Below, piece after piece: positions 1 through 12,744 of a stretch of DNA of 64,000 nucleotides (position 1 is its first letter; every line of letters starts with the position of its first letter). The translations under genes and the position numbers were made by a program. Location of the stretch: positions 41,452,001 to 41,516,000 of the forward strand of contig CM077597.1 of NCBI GenBank assembly GCA_039654915.1. The letters run 5' to 3'. Origin of the DNA: Aquilaria yunnanensis (Eukaryota > Streptophyta > Magnoliopsida > Malvales > Thymelaeaceae). The notes under the pieces were generated by a model. The model ran no database searches, was not told the origin of the DNA, and was given only the letters and a program-made list of their open reading frames with translations.

Positions 1-1888
1 TGAAGAAAGACTAAATACTCAAAAAATGGAACATTGGTTCTAGAACCAACCTCATAGGGAAGGTGGCTGCAACAAGCAGCCCAAGAAGAGCAAAGTGAAA
101 AGAAAGATACCAACTTACTACCCCTGAATACTTCTTAAACGAACATTTTGGTGGTAATGGAGAAGCAAGGAATAGTTCAAAAGCCCAAGCCAATGGTCCC
201 TAACAACAAAAAGAACATGAAGAAGTATTGTCAGTATCATCGGGACCATGGCCATGACACCAAAGACTATCATCGGCTAAAGAAGTTTATCAAAACTGTC
301 ATCAAGCAAGGCCAACAGAGAAGATTTCTCCAATTCTAGTCACTAAAGGTGGGAAGCAGGGATGACGAAGTGAAGTATGATGAGGATGAGTATGACTCCA
401 ACTGACGAAGAAATCTCTGATGTCCTAAAAGGCTGTTGCCTCCTCTTGTAGGCATGATTCAAACTATCACCATGGAACTTCCTTCATTGGAGAAAAAAGG
501 AAAAAAAGGAAAAAAAGGAAATCACTATACTCTACTTTAGAAAAGCACAAATATGTTGACAAGATCTGATGGAAACACAGTCAACTTCCCTTATGATGGC
601 CTTTTTTTTATTACCACCCCAATAGTAAGCTAGGATCTCAAATGAGTCCCTGTGATGATCGATCAAACATTGATGTGTTGTTCACTCACATATTGCCGAA
701 GTTAGGGATATTGGTAGAAGCTCTTAAACCAATCGTATCCTAACATACTGAGCGGGGGCCGATGAACTCCCAGTCTTGGGCATCATTGAACTACCATTCA
801 TGGTCAAGGGAAGAAGTGTAGGGGATGATGAGGAGTTGTATGCCTCAATCATGGCAATATTCATCATGGTTGATGTTCCCTTGCCATATAACATCATCGT
901 CAGAAGGTTGACCCAAGGTATGCTACACAAGAGCTTGGATGTGAAGTACCTAACACTAACTTTTGAAGCCGACAAAGGTGGCATAATCATCTTCATTGAT
1001 TAGGCTGAGGTCTGAAAGAGCTTTCTAAAAGCACGCCAGCCTCCATTGAAGAAGAGGATTCATGTCTTAGCAACAACAGTGTCAGAAGAGCCATGAGCAA
1101 ACATAAGGGATAGGGCCAAATGGGTAAATGTGGAAACAGAGAGCTTAAAGCTCATTGAAGACCGAAGTACCAAAATCAAGAAAAATATGTCGGACGGGGA
1201 AAAGCTAAACTTGTAGATTTCTTGGAATCAAACAAAGATCTCTTTGCCTACTCTTTGAAGGATATGCTCAGTAATAAACCCAAGCATAATTCAACATAAT
1301 TTAAATGTTGATCCCCTCACAAAGCTCATAAGGCAAAAGAAGCAAAATACAGCCCCGAGCAAGAGAGCTTTTATCAGGCAAGAAATAGAATGACTCTTTG
1401 AACCAGGAGTAATAGGGGAGGTGGAATACCCCGATTGGTTAAGCAACATGATAATTGCTACAAAAGAGGGGAGTGACAAACTCTACATGTCCATTAACTT
1501 TATCAAAGTAAATGATGCTTGCCCTAAGGACTCATACCCATTGCCTTCGGTAGATCAGTTGGTAGATTCCACTTCAAGATACTTTTACTGAGTATCATTA
1601 GATCCAAATGAATCCAACTGATGAAGAAAAAACTTCATTCATCACCGATGAAGGCTTGCTCTGCTATAGCTAGATGCCTTTTGGGTTGAAAAATGCCAGA
1701 GCCATGTATCAATGGTTGATGAACAAAGTGTTTGAAAAGTGGATTAGTAAGAATATGGAGGTATACATCAATGATATGATAGTCAAAAGCTGAAGCAATC
1801 ATGACCACAATAAAGATCTACGAGAGACATTTTAACAGCTTAGAAAATTTTGCATACATTTAAATCCTGAAAAGTGTACCTTCAGCAT
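1..1888 (+). pseudogene. Element Z, part 1: degraded Tat-type gag-PR-RT
   Basis: This is the left visible part of an old Ty3/gypsy polyprotein. Around 220-310 the gag zinc-knuckle-like region reads YCQYHRDHGHDTKDY, matching the better copies in elements B, C and D. A protease remnant follows near 660-1000 (SNIDVLFTHILPKLGI), then the protease-RT linker. Reverse transcriptase runs from about 1400 (NDACPKDSYPLP; MPFGLKNA) to PEKCTFSI at 1888, where element A interrupts it. The catalytic YVDD is changed to YIND. There are many stops and frameshifts, and an internal deletion of RT near 1585-1600. The purine stretch at 490-520 repeats GGAAAAAA-like units and looks like slippage. The 5' LTR and the gag N-terminus lie outside the window or are lost. 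The frame continues at 12750. It is certainly a dead copy. Confidence 0.85.
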
Positions 1889-2773
1889 TGATGCCCAGCA
1901 GCATCTTCGTTGTCTGACATGGTGAGGCCGAGAGCGACTTCCAGTGAAGCAGAACGTCTGAAGGGGAGATTTCCCAGGAGGAGCTGCTTGAAACACTCAG
2001 AAAACAGAGGTTAGGAGGTCCCCGGAGTCTTTTTCCGGGGAGGAGCCTCTGACGCCCAAGTCAGTTTTTTAGAGGTGGAGAGGAAGTATTAAGGGCCAAA
2101 GATTCTTGTCTGTCATGTATTTTTAGGGGAGAAGAGAGATCCCTCGCTGAGACCATTTCCCTAATATATATAGGAGGGCGTAGTCCATTTAGATTGTGAC
2201 ACGTGTTCGGTCGGATGCAATTTACACTTTTGGGCGTGGGGGCCTCTAGCCGCCTGTAGGCTCCTCGGGCCATGGGCTAGGGCAGGAATAGCCCTACATG
2301 ACAAGATGTAGGCGGTGTTAGTATGCCAGGGCGCATATGAGGGTGGCGTGTAGCGTGTACGGGCGACATGTCAAAGGCTCCTTAAATGCTTCTGTCATAC
2401 TCCCGAGGTCCCTTCGGTTGAGGTCGCTCTTCAGAGTGAGGACCGTTCTCCCGAAGTCATCTCAACAGTTCGGGGGTTTCCTGAGCGCTGAAGCTCCTCC
2501 TTCGGGGGGATTTTCTCCTGCCAGGGGTGGATGGTCCTTCTTCCCCGAAGGTGGTTTGGCCGCTTTATCGAGGGAGGTGACGCGCTACTTTCCCGAGGTC
2601 AATACTGTCATTCCCGGGGGTGTTGGTGGCCCATCGAGGTCGTATGCCCAAGGCGTCATACTTTGTCTTTCCCAGATCGGCACTAGTAACTCTCATGACT
2701 GACTCTCAGTTTCCCGAACATGGCATCTAGCCGAAGTTCACAGGTTAAAGGGGCGATAGCACTTTGGCTATCA
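1889..2773 (-). repeat. Element A 3' LTR
   Basis: It is the partner of the LTR at 11861-12744. On the minus strand it begins TGATAGCCAAAGTGCTATC, a palindromic start, and ends GGGCATCA. A TATA-like stretch (TATATATTAGGG on the minus strand) lies near 2160-2172, and a G-box ACACGTG core lies at about 2199-2205 upstream of it in the direction of transcription. Confidence 0.93.
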
Positions 2774-2791
2774 CATGCCCCCCCTCGGAAA
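2774..2791 (-). other. Element A polypurine tract
   Basis: On the minus strand the sequence just before the 3' LTR is purine-rich with a run of seven G, then CATG and the LTR start TGATAGCC. This is the expected position for the plus-strand DNA primer, and B has the same GGGGGGCATG arrangement. Confidence 0.8.
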
Positions 2792-3501
2792 GTCGAAGTG
2801 AAGACTTTGGCTTGCAGACCTTCTGGGGGCACTTTCCAAAACTTGGAGTGTGACATTCACGAAAAAGGCACTTTGTCACCCGAAGGCATGCCCTATTCGG
2901 CCAGGTGTCACTATATGCCCTTTGGTGTTCTCGAGGTGCCCAATCTCTACTTTTTCTACTGCAGGTCAGTGGACCGCCGTGCCTCGTAACTAGGCGTGTC
3001 AGTCTGGAGCGACGTGCCCAGGTTTTTGGGGTGTCAGAAAGTGTGTCCTAGTTCCTCGTGCTGGTTGACACATGGTGTGCGCTAGTTGGCGGGCAGTCAC
3101 GACGGTTACACCAACCGCGTCTTTTCACGCGCGAGGGGAAATTATAGCGACGGTTCGCCTTCGCAGAGCAATTATGACGTCGATTCGGCTACCCTTCCTC
3201 AGTCTATATAAGCCTTCCTCCGTCACAATCCTCACTTGCTTTCTCTTTGCTCTCGCTTTGCTCTCGTCTGCTTTCGTGCTTTCTCCTCTCTCTTTGCGGC
3301 GGTGCTAATGGCGGAGCAATTTCTGACCACCATTCACGATGTCATATTCAAACCCTGATTTCGGCAAGACTTTTGGTGGGTTTTCATTCTAGAGGTCCCT
3401 TGGTTTCTTCATTTTTTGCTTTTTCTAGCTTCCCGAAGTCATTTTTCCTCTTCTCGAAGTCCCTCAATTCTCCTTCCGGAGTCATTTTTCTTAAGCCGAA
3501 C
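2792..3501 (+). promoter_or_regulatory. Promoter and leader of the antisense gene in element A
   Basis: This stretch lies between the PPT and the antisense gene and holds no convincing long coding frame. A TATA box (TCTATATAAG) sits at 3203-3212 on the plus strand, about 290 bp before the ATG at 3502. Equivalent TATA boxes stand at matching places in B (25453-25462, minus) and C (49431-49440, minus). The shared position in elements with different LTRs supports a dedicated promoter; actual use is inferred. Confidence 0.65.
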
Positions 3502-5937
3502 ATGTCTTCTCCTGTTCCTCTTATGTCTGTCCAAGCCATTCCTAAGAGTTGGCAACCTCTCATGTCTCATCCTTGTTGCTCCACTTCGGAAAAGCTAGCG
3601 AAGTGGACAACCAAGTTCTTTCTTCCTTCTTACGCCACCACCAGACTTCCTCCTCTTGGTCACTTCAGTTTTTTGAACAGTTGTGATGAGGTTACCATTT
3701 TTCGTGCCTAACTGAAGGCCGGACTTCGGTTTCCTCCACTGAGGATGATTTACGACTTTTGCCAATTCCATGGCATAGACATGAATCAGCTTCCTCCCAA
3801 CTCGTACTGTTATTTTAACGCCTTCCTCTGCATGTGTGGGGTCTTTGGAATAAAACCCCACTTCATCATATTCATGCAGTACTACAAGCTCTATCCGGTC
3901 CCGAAGGGTGGCTTTTATTTCATGCTACCTCAGGGATCTGGGAGAAAGAAATATATGTTCACCTTCGATACTAACGATAGTTGGCGAGGGTGGCAAAGGA
4001 AGTTCTTCTTCCTGAACGTGGTGGAGGCGTGGTCGTATGTACCGACCAAGTGGGCTCAGGGAAAGCTGGAGACGGATGTTGTGGACCCAAAAAAGCTGCT
4101 AACTCCCAAGTTGGCGGTGAAGTTTGTGGACTTCGACAGACGTATCCGGGCTGTCACCGACTGGGATGCCGAGGTCCCTCCATGCTCCTTATACCCCATC
4201 CCCATCAGATGGAGACTTATGACCGAGGAAGTCCTTTGGGAGTTGGGGGTAGTTACGGAGCCGAAGACGAACCTCACCATGCCAGCTCCTGCCATTGACG
4301 GGAAGGAGTCCTAGCTGGTAATGCTCCTTCGAGGGGAGCTCACTTATGAAGCCTCTTTTAAAAGTAAGTTCTCCTTCCAAAATTTTTAGTATAAGTATCC
4401 GTTTGGACTTACACTGATGTTTTCCTTTTTTTTCAGAGATGGCGACGAGTCGGCTGCCTACTATAAGTCCCTCTTTCTCGGCCAAGCCAAAAAGGGGGAA
4501 TAGACAAAGAAGGGCGCCTCAAGGAGGCGTAAGACTTCTGGGAGTGGGTCAACTTCAGCCAAGAAGGTGAAGAATGACGTTCTTCCCCCACCGTCGGAAG
4601 ACGTCGAGGAGGTCGGCGGTGAGCCCGAGGTCCCAGCCGTCCTGTCGACCGAGGTGGCCACCAGTCTCGGCAGATCTTTTGGGCTTTTCGGCAGCGGACC
4701 CTTCTGCTGAGGAGCTCGAAGAGCGCCGAAGAAGCAAGGGTAAGCACGTCCCTGTCGAGGTAGAGGAGGTTAGGGACTCCGAAGACGACATCGCTGAGGT
4801 TGCGCTAGGTTTGTCCCTTAGACACTTTTACTCTTACTCTTTGCTGATATATGACTAAGAGACTTTATCTTAACTAGACTTGTACTTCAACTTCGCAGGA
4901 GAACTGGCGCCCTCATCCTGGGTGCCGGACCATGCCTGAAGGCGGGCTCTTCGAAACTCCCACATCCCGAAGGACAAGGTTCCGAGGGAGCCTTTCTAGT
5001 CATTCATAGAGGACATGAACTTGTTCTCCAAGGACTGCCAGCAAATGGCTCCCCAGATGGCAACGGGCGTACTTACCCAGGCTTCCTTCAAGCCGGTTGC
5101 CGAAAAATGTGCCAACGAGGAGACCCTTGCCTCAAAAATTTCTGAGCATGTTGCCCAGGTACTTCTTCAGGCCCCTTATTTTTTCTCCCCATTTTTCTAA
5201 GTTCTCGGCTTTCCTTATGCATATTTGACTAAGTATCTTCTCTTTTTTTGCAGCTCTTGGGGTATAGTGGATACCTTCGGGCTTGGGCGGCAAAGCAAGC
5301 TTCGGTCCGAACCTGGACCAAAGATCGTTTGCAGAAGGCCAGGGTCTTCTGCGCCAACTCTGTTGTTAAAAATGCAGAGTTGAGCCGGATAGCTAGGGAG
5401 GAGGTTGCCAAGCTTCGGGAGGAATTCTTAAAGGGCCAAAAAGAGCTCTTGAAGGATTTTTCCCAGAAGATGTTCGACCTCAGCGCGAAGGTGGTGAGCC
5501 TAAGTTCGGCCAAAGAGGCCTATCAAAAGGAGAAAGGGGAAGATTCTGCTCTCCTGGTGAAGGCGCTCGCTGATAACACCGAGCTTCAAGCCGAGGTCGA
5601 CTCTCTGAAGAAGGAGCCGAAGAAGAAGAAGAAGGTGAAGGCGCTGGAGAAGGAGGTTGCTGATCTTGAGAATGAAGTAAAAGACTTGTCTCTCGAGAAA
5701 GACAAGGTCGTCCAGGTGACCAAGGTTGCCTTTCAGGATGGCTTCTATCTAGCTCATCATCAAGTTTTAAAGAAATACCCAGATCTCGACCTTTCCTTTC
5801 TGGCTGCCCTGGACATTCCAAGTAGGCTTAGTAAAAAATTGAGCTCCTCAACCTGCCATTTCCCCCTCCTCCGGCACCGAAGGCGGCTGCTAAAGGCATA
5901 GGGGCAGAAGCCTCCCACAATGCCGGGGTCCATTAGA
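3502..5937 (+). pseudogene. Antisense four-exon gene (aORF) of element A
   Basis: The gene lies opposite to gag-pol. Exon 1 (3502-4363) encodes the globular domain with the marker stretches DFCQFHGI, PPNSYCYFNAFLCMCGVF and RWRLMTEEVLWELGV. Exon 2 (4437-4808) is basic then acidic and low complexity, exon 3 (4899-5158) holds PREPF and EDMNLFSKDCQQMAP, and exon 4 (5254 to about 5937) is a long lysine/glutamate coiled coil followed by HHQVLKKYPDLDLSFL. All three introns have GT...AG ends with pyrimidine-rich acceptors (4364-4436, 4809-4898, 5159-5253). Stops occur at about 3709, 4312, 4501 and in exon 3, there is a one-base loss at the start of exon 2, and the frame slips near 5820. The domain resembles proteins annotated in plants as 'putative gypsy type transposon' (Transposase_28); this is recalled, not searched. 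The molecular function is unknown. Confidence 0.8.
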
Positions 5938-6362
5938 TGTTTTAGGGCCTTTGCCTTCTTTTCTTCTTCTTTGTAATCTTTCTTCTTGTAACTTTCTCCT
6001 TGTAGCAAGGCCTTGTTTAATGAAAATTTTCTTTCTTCCAGAATTTGGCTAAGTCTTTGAGCAGTAACTTTTATTTCCCATTTATCCTGACCACTTTTGG
6101 CAAGGGACTTCAGAAAATACATTTTGCTTGTTTTATTAGCCGTCTTCGAAAAAATGTTCACTTTGGATGAGTTCCTTTAAGCAAAATTTTGGCCTACTTA
6201 TGATGCACTTACTTTTTGGGAAAATGACCCAATCAACTTTAAAAAGAACACGTAACTTTCGCAAGCTTCTTGCTTAAGCCTTGTTCGGCGAGAATCTTTT
6301 GGTGGAAGAAAATTTTTGTACTTAGAAACTTTTTCTGACTTGTACAATTTCTTACCAAAATT
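5938..6362. other. Convergent spacer between aORF and pol in element A
   Basis: This AT-rich stretch separates the 3' ends of two converging reading frames. Both transcripts should terminate here, so it probably holds two 3' UTRs and polyadenylation signals. I see no coding frame of its own. Confidence 0.55.
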
Positions 6363-9300
6363 CTAAGTATAGAATTTCTTCAAGGCGTCCGAATACCATG
6401 TATTTTTTAATTCTCCACCTTCGGCGTCGCCAAGCTTATAGACTCCATTTCGGACTTCGTCGAGGACCAGGTAAGGCCTTTCCCAGTTTGCCCGAAGTAC
6501 CCCATGGGACGGCCTTCGGGGTTCAAACTCGGCCTTTCGGAGAACGAGGACTCATTTCCTTATTCCTTTTGGCCTAACGCGCAAGTTCGCAGCTGTGGCC
6601 ACTCTTTGCTGAAAGGCCTTCCTTCTGAGTTCGGCCACCTCTCTGTGTTCGTCAATTAGGTCGACCTTAGTTCTCAATCCGAGGTCATTTCCTCCTTCGT
6701 CGAACACTTGTATTCTGATTGATGGCTGTACTACCTTCATAGGGATAATAACCTCTGTGCAGAAGATGAGTGAAAAAGGCGTCTCACTCGTGGCCCTTCG
6801 GGGCGTCGTCCGATAACTCCATAGCACACTAGGAAGTTCTCCTGGCCATTTTCCCTTTGCTTCCCCCAACCTCTTTTTCAGACCTTCTTTTATGACACTG
6901 TTGGATACCTCTACTTGTCCGTTGCTCTAGGGATGAGCTATTGGGGCAAAGTGCATTTTTATCCCAAGGTTGGTGACGAATTCTTGGAATCCCTTGTCCA
7001 TGAATTGGGAACCATTATTGGCCACTATCACCCTCGGTATGCCAAATCTGCATATAATGTTCTTCCAGATGAACTTTTGTATATCCTTTGCTGAAATGGT
7101 TACTAGGGGTTCTGCCTCGACCCATTTAGTGAAGTAATCCATTGCCACTACGCAGAACTTCACTCCTCCAGGTGCTGTCGGGAGTGGCCCGGCGAGGTCT
7201 ATGCCCCAAACTGCAAAGGGACAGGGGTAGTCTATTAAGGTTGTTAATTTCGAGGGTAGTCTCTGGATACTGGCGTGTTTTTAGCAATTGTCACACTTCT
7301 GGACAAACTGCCCTGCATCCTTCCTTAAGGTCAGCTAGAAGTACCCTTGGCGGAGTATTACTCCTGCCAAGGCGTCGGTTCCGATATGGGAACCACAAGC
7401 CCCCTCGTGGACTTCTTCAAGAACTATCCTAGCATCCTCTTCGCTGACACACCTCTATAGCAGGCTCGAATACCCTTGCTAGAATAACTCTTCAGCAATT
7501 AGGAAATATCGTCCAGAACATCTTCCCACTTTTCCCGCTTCGTAAGGATCGTCGGGAAGCTCTTCGGTTGTAAGATACTTCTTTATAGGATCTTTCCACC
7601 CCTTATCTGAGGTTGCTATGCACAGTGTTGCTACACTTGGGTGCCTCAACACTTCGGTGAACCTTTTTGATTTGGCCAAGCTGTCCACTTCAGTACTGTC
7701 TTTGCGAGGTACATTTTCAATATGTACTGCGTCGAACTCTTGGATGAGCTTTGATGCGAACTCGTGATATTTTCCCAAAGTTGGATCCTTCGCGCTATAG
7801 TCCCCTGCCATTTGCCGTACCACCAGCTGGGAATCGCTGTGGCCTTTTAAGTTTCTTACAATAATCTTTCTGGCTAGGTGTAATCCTGCTATGAGAGCTT
7901 CGTATTCTGCCACATTGTTGGTGACGTTAGACCCAAATTTGATTGCTTTCATGACTTCCAGACCTTTGGGACCGCGGATAATTACCCTAGCTCCTTGGTG
8001 TTCGGAGCCGGAGGCCCCATCTACAAACAGGGTCCATTCTGGCTCACTTTCACCGAGGTCCGATTGATCACCTTCGATAACGGGTACTTCAGCAATGAAG
8101 TCCGCTAGAGTTTGGGCTTTTATTGCTTTCCTTGGCTCATAAGCAATATCATACTCGCCGAGCTCTATGCACCATTTGGAAAGCCTTCCTGAATGGTCTA
8201 CTCTCTTCATGACATCCCGAAGAGGTAGGTTACTTCGGATAATAATGGGGTGAGCTTGAAAGTACGGATGTAGCCTCTTGCCTACTAGCACCAGGGCATA
8301 GATAGCTTTTTACGATAGGGGATACCTGACTTCGGCGCCATGCAGGGACTTGCTCACGTAGAATACTGGCCATTGCTCCACCCCTCTTCCTTCACAAGAA
8401 CCGAACTCAACACTTTTTCAGTAATGACGAGGTATAGTACAAGGGGTTCTCCCTCTCGTGGTTGCCAAAGAGTGGGTAGGCGAGCTAGATAGATTTTGAG
8501 ATCTTCCCAGGCCCTTTGGCAATCCCCGTTCCAAGGATGGTCATCATCTCTGAGGTTGCTATCATTTTTTGCTACCTTGGTAAGGACCTTAAAGAATGCT
8601 CGGCAGCGATCCCCATACATGGAAATGAATCTGCTAAGGGACGTTATTCTCCTCGTGAGTCTTTGCACATCCTTTGTTGTAACAAGAGTTCGGAATTCAA
8701 GTAGCACCTTGACTTTTTCTGAGTTGGCATCGATACCTCTTTCCGATACCATAAACCAGAGGAACTTGCCAGAGCTTACTCCGAAGATGCATTTTTTTGG
8801 ATTAAGGCGAATTCCGAATGCTCTAAGTTGGTGGAAAGTTTCTTCCAAATCTGCAATATGACTGCCAGGCAACTTGCTCTTGACTATCATGTCATCAACA
8901 TAGACTTCCATGTTCCTCCCTATTTGGTCGTTGAAGACCATGTTCATCAGCCTTTGGTAGGTGGCTCCTACATTTTTTAGTCCAAAGGGCATTCTGACAT
9001 AGCAATATCTACCGACTTCGGTGATGAAGGTGGTTTTTTCCTTATCCTCAAGGTCTATCCTGATTTGATGGTAGCCACTGAAGGCATCGAGGAAGCTCAG
9101 GAGTCCATATTCAGCGGTCTAGTCTACTAACAGATCTATTGGCAGAAGAGGATACGAATCCTTAGGGCAAGCATCATTTAGGCTTCGGAAGTCAATGCAC
9201 ATTCGGAGCTTGTCGCTCCCTTCTTTTGTGGCGATAACCACATTACTTAGCCATTCGGGGTATTTAACCTCCCTGATTACTCCCACATCTATCAAGTGCT

Positions 9301-11892
9301 GGACTTCAGTTTTGACGAAGTTGTTCTTGTGTGCCGAGAGGCTTCGCTTTTTTTGGCGAACAGGCTTTGCCTCTGGGCTCACTTTAAGGCTTTGCTGTAT
9401 TATGCGAGGGTCTACCCCAGGCATGTCTTTCGGTGAGTAAGCAAACAGATCTTTATTCATTAGTAGGAAGGATACAAGTTTTTCCTTGTCACCATCAGCC
9501 AATTTTTTCCCTATTCGGGTATTTCGGCCTGGGACAAGCTCTATTTCTTCCATTTCTATTTTCTCAGGATCTTCTGTTCCTTCTGCTTTTGACTCTTCTG
9601 TGGGTACAACCTTCATTTGCGTAGTCTGCGCGCAGTTTGTCACTAGGGCTTTCCTCACCTTAACAAACACCTTCCTCACCTCCCCCTGGTCAATGAAGAT
9701 CTCAGCATCTCCATCCTTGGTGGCGAAGGTGACAGTCAGGTACTTCACATCCGGGCGGATGTGGAGGTTCCCTTGCGTTTGCCTCCCAAGAATGACGTTA
9801 TATGATGAAGGGACATCTATGACGATGAACCTTGTCATTACAGAGTCAAATAGCTCATCTTTGTTGTTTTTTGAAGTTCCTCTTAGCATCAGAGGAAGAT
9901 CAATCTAGCCGAGGACGGGGAGTTCGGATGGTCCCACTCCAAAAGTAAGAGAAGTGACGAACTTGAGGTCGTTCCTTGAAATACCCAAACTCGGTAGCAG
10001 GTGTGAGAATAGGACATCCGCATTTGAACCATCATCAAGCAGTACTCTCTTGACATCCCATCTTCCTATCCTCACCATAATCAACAGTGGATCATCATGA
10101 GGAAATATCACAGTGGACCCATCTTTCCGAACAAGCTTTTTTGATGGGTTCCCATATTCCATCACTGAAATTTCCCTGGCCTTTCTTTTCCTTTCTGCCG
10201 ACGGCAGTCCTGTTGTGATCATTTGTATTACTCCTGCCGAGGGTGGTGGACGCCTTTTTGGACTTCGGTTTCGGTGCCTGTCGGAGTCATACTCCTCATC
10301 ATCTCCTTTCCCCACCTCTTCTCTTCTTCCCTTTAGGGAGGGCATCCACAGGTAACGTCAGAGTTGACCTTGCTTTATCAAGGATTTAATGTACTTCCTC
10401 AGCTGGAAGTAGTCCTCGGTATCGTGTCCATGGTCCCGATGGAATTGGTAGAATTTTTTCATGTTCTTTTTGTTGTCCGAGGTCATGGCCTTTGGTCACT
10501 GAATCTGAGTTCCTTGCCTTTCCATTTCCATAAGGACATTCATCCTTATGGTGTTCAGAGGAGTGAAAGCCAGTGGCTTTCTTCCCTTAAGCTTCCGAGG
10601 TCGTCCTCCTGCTTCGGTTGGGTAGCGAGTTTGTTGGCTCGGCCCCTCGGCACGAATGTCATTAGTTTTTTGGCCTCCCATTCTCAGTTCTTCAGCAATC
10701 ATGTGCTGCTCGGCTCTTTGGTAAAATTCACCGAGCGTGTCGGGGGGATCTTTGGAGAATTCATAGAACAACTGAGAGTCTCTCCGAAGTCCTCGTGTCA
10801 TGGCCAGGATACGTATTTCTGGCCTAAAGTTTGGGACACTTAAGGCTTCCTGGTTGAACCTTTCGACATAGTCATGAATGGTTTCTCCATTTCTCTACGC
10901 TATGTCGAACATTTGGACTGGCATCTTCACCGTTGGCCGGCTTCTGATCAATTGCTGCATGAAGGCAGTAGATAACTCTTGGAACTCCATGATGGTTCCA
11001 AGAGCCAATGAGTTGTACCATGCTGTTGCTAGGCCAGCAAGGGTGACCTCAAAGCATTTGCACAAGGTGGCATCATTAGCACCGTGCAATACCATGCTGC
11101 GCTTATATTTGGTCAGATGAGCTTGGGGGTTAGTTCGGCCATCGTAGGTCTCCAACCAAGGTACCCGAAAGTCACTCGGCATGGGTGCTTCGACCACTGC
11201 TCGGGTGAATGGTGATTCATCTCCATTGAAGGTTTTCGACAACCTAGCCGAGACAGGCTTCCGAGCTACCTGTCTCTCCACTCTTTCTAGCCTCTTTACA
11301 ATTTTTTCCATGAGGAGTGTGGAACTGGGCTCTTCTTCCTGCTGTCTATAGGCCTCCAGGAACAGAGACCGACGTCTCTTTTTTGGGGAGTGACTTCGGC
11401 GCCGAGGAGATGGCGAGTTTTCTTCAGGTGAAGAACTCCTTCGGTTGGGAGTTCTGGGTCGTTTTGGCCCCGATTCTCCTGTAGGTCACGCCCTGAGGGG
11501 TATATTTTCCGTCGAGGACTCATCACATTGATCCCCACTTCCCGAACTCCGGTGAGTTGACCTGTGACTCTTCTCCCGGCGAGGTACTGGTGAAGATGGC
11601 CTTCGGCTCGGAGTTGGCTGTGGCCATGTTCGGTCTAACTGCTACGTCTTTTCAGCCACGACGGAGCGTTGGAACTCATGCAGGAAGCCCATGGCAATAA
11701 TCAGAGGGCGTTCATCCTCAAGCAAGGAAGTCGTTGTTGGACTTTGCTCGGTTGCCGTTTGAATCTCTGGCGCGGACGGGGACTTTGGAAGTCCCTTGTC
11801 CTTAGAACGCCGAGTTTCAACGACGGTGACCTGGGGTGGGTTCCCATAGACAGCGCCAAGTGATGCCCAGCAGCATCTTCGTTATGTGACAT
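6363..11892 (-). pseudogene. Element A gag-pol polyprotein (broken)
   Basis: On the minus strand the frame starts with an ATG at 11892, inside the 5' LTR, and crosses the PBS as GHHLALSMG. Gag follows (SDFRVPWLETYDGRTNPQAH near 11150), then the protease active-site region VLLDDGSNADVLF near 10030, RT with MPFGLKN near 8990 and an intact YVDD near 8895, a degenerate gypsy RNase H near 8150-8450, a second RNase H (LFVDGASGSEHQGA near 8030; DSQLVV near 7830), and integrase (VDYFTKWVEAEP near 7130, a D-to-N change in ADNGSQ near 7020). The tail ends in KFYT at 6363. Double RNase H and no chromodomain fit the Tat clade. Many stops and frameshifts split it into about ten pieces. Confidence 0.9.
11841..11858 (-). 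other. Element A primer-binding site
   Basis: Two bases after the 5' LTR the minus strand reads TGGCGCTGTCTATGGGAA, two changes from the TGGCGCCGTCTGTGGGAA of B, C and D. The first bases of the consensus fit the 3' end of tRNA-Asp; the remainder does not match well. Confidence 0.8.
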
Positions 11893-12744
11893 GGTGAGGC
11901 CGAGAGGGACTTCCAGTGAAGGAGAACGTCTGAAGGGGAGATTTCCAAGGAGGAGCTGCCTGAAACACTCAGAAAATAGAGGTTAGGAGGTCCCCGGAGT
12001 CTTTTTCCGAGGAGGACCATCCGACGCCCAAGTCAGTTTTTTAGAGGTGGAGAGGAAGTATTAAGGGCCAAAGATTCTTGCCTGTCACGTATTTTCAGGG
12101 GAGAAGAGAGATCCCTCACTGAGACCATTTCCCTAATATATATAGGAGGGCGCAGTCCATTCAGATTGCGACATGTGTTCAGTCGAATGCAATCTGCACT
12201 TTTGGGCATTGGGGCCTCTAGCCGCCTGTAGGCTCCTCGGGCCATGCGCTAGGGCAGGAATAGCCTACATGACAAGACATAGGCGGCGTCGGCATGTCAT
12301 GGCACATATGAGGGTAGCGTGTAGTGTGTGTGGGCGACATGTCAGAGGCTCCTTAAATGCTTCTGCCATACTCCCAAGGTCCATTCTGTTGAGGTCACTC
12401 TTCGGAGTGAGGACCCTTCTCCTGACGTTGTCTCAACAATTCAGGGGTTTCCTCAACACTGAAGCTCCTCCTTCGGGGGGATTTTCTCCTGCCAGGGGTG
12501 GCTGGTCCTTCTCCCCCAAAGGTGGTTTGGCCGCTTTTCCAAGGGAGGTGATGCGCTACTTTCCCGAGGTCAATACTGTCATTCTCGGGGGTGCTGGTGG
12601 GCCACCGAGGTCGTATGCCCAAGGCGTCAAACTTTTTCTTTCCCAGATCGGCACTGGTAACTCTCACGATTAACTCTCGGTTTCCCGAACATGGCATCTA
12701 GCCGAAGTTCACAGGTTAAAAGGGCGATGGCACTTCGGCTATCA
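11861..12744 (-). repeat. Element A 5' LTR
   Basis: This 884 bp LTR pairs with 1889-2773. It carries the TATA-like run near 12130-12145, the gag ATG at 11892, and the terminal palindromes. The G-box seen in the left copy is mutated here (ACATGTG), which would weaken it. Confidence 0.93.

Larger units (their letters stand above)
1889..12744 (-). mobile_element. Element A: complete Tat-type LTR retrotransposon, minus strand
   Basis: This 10.86 kb element is bounded by two 884-885 bp LTRs with TG...CA ends and by the 5 bp target duplication AGCAT (1884-1888 and 12745-12749). It was inserted into the RT of element Z: removing it with one AGCAT copy rejoins PEKCTFSI with the following RT residues in frame. 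On the minus strand the order is 5' LTR (right), PBS, gag-pol, spacer, convergent antisense gene (plus strand), PPT, 3' LTR (left). The LTRs differ by several percent by eye and gag-pol carries many stops, so it is an ageing, non-autonomous copy. Its LTR differs from those of B, C and D but shares the subterminal palindromes and the PBS. Confidence 0.95.

Noticed and set aside
490..520. Purine repeat as a polypurine tract of element Z
   Set aside because: It lies between the gag knuckle and the protease, with no LTR start after it; slippage in a dead copy is more likely.
2337..2702. Open frames in the LTRs of A (2337-2702 and 12173-12673)
   Set aside because: Both lie in the two copies of one LTR, are in the GC-rich promoter part, and lack any domain. 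They look like chance frames.
10364..10843. Plus-strand frame of 159 codons opposite gag of element A
   Set aside because: It is the shadow of minus-strand gag. No domain is recognisable and no equivalent frame was noticed opposite gag of B, C or D apart from similar shadows.
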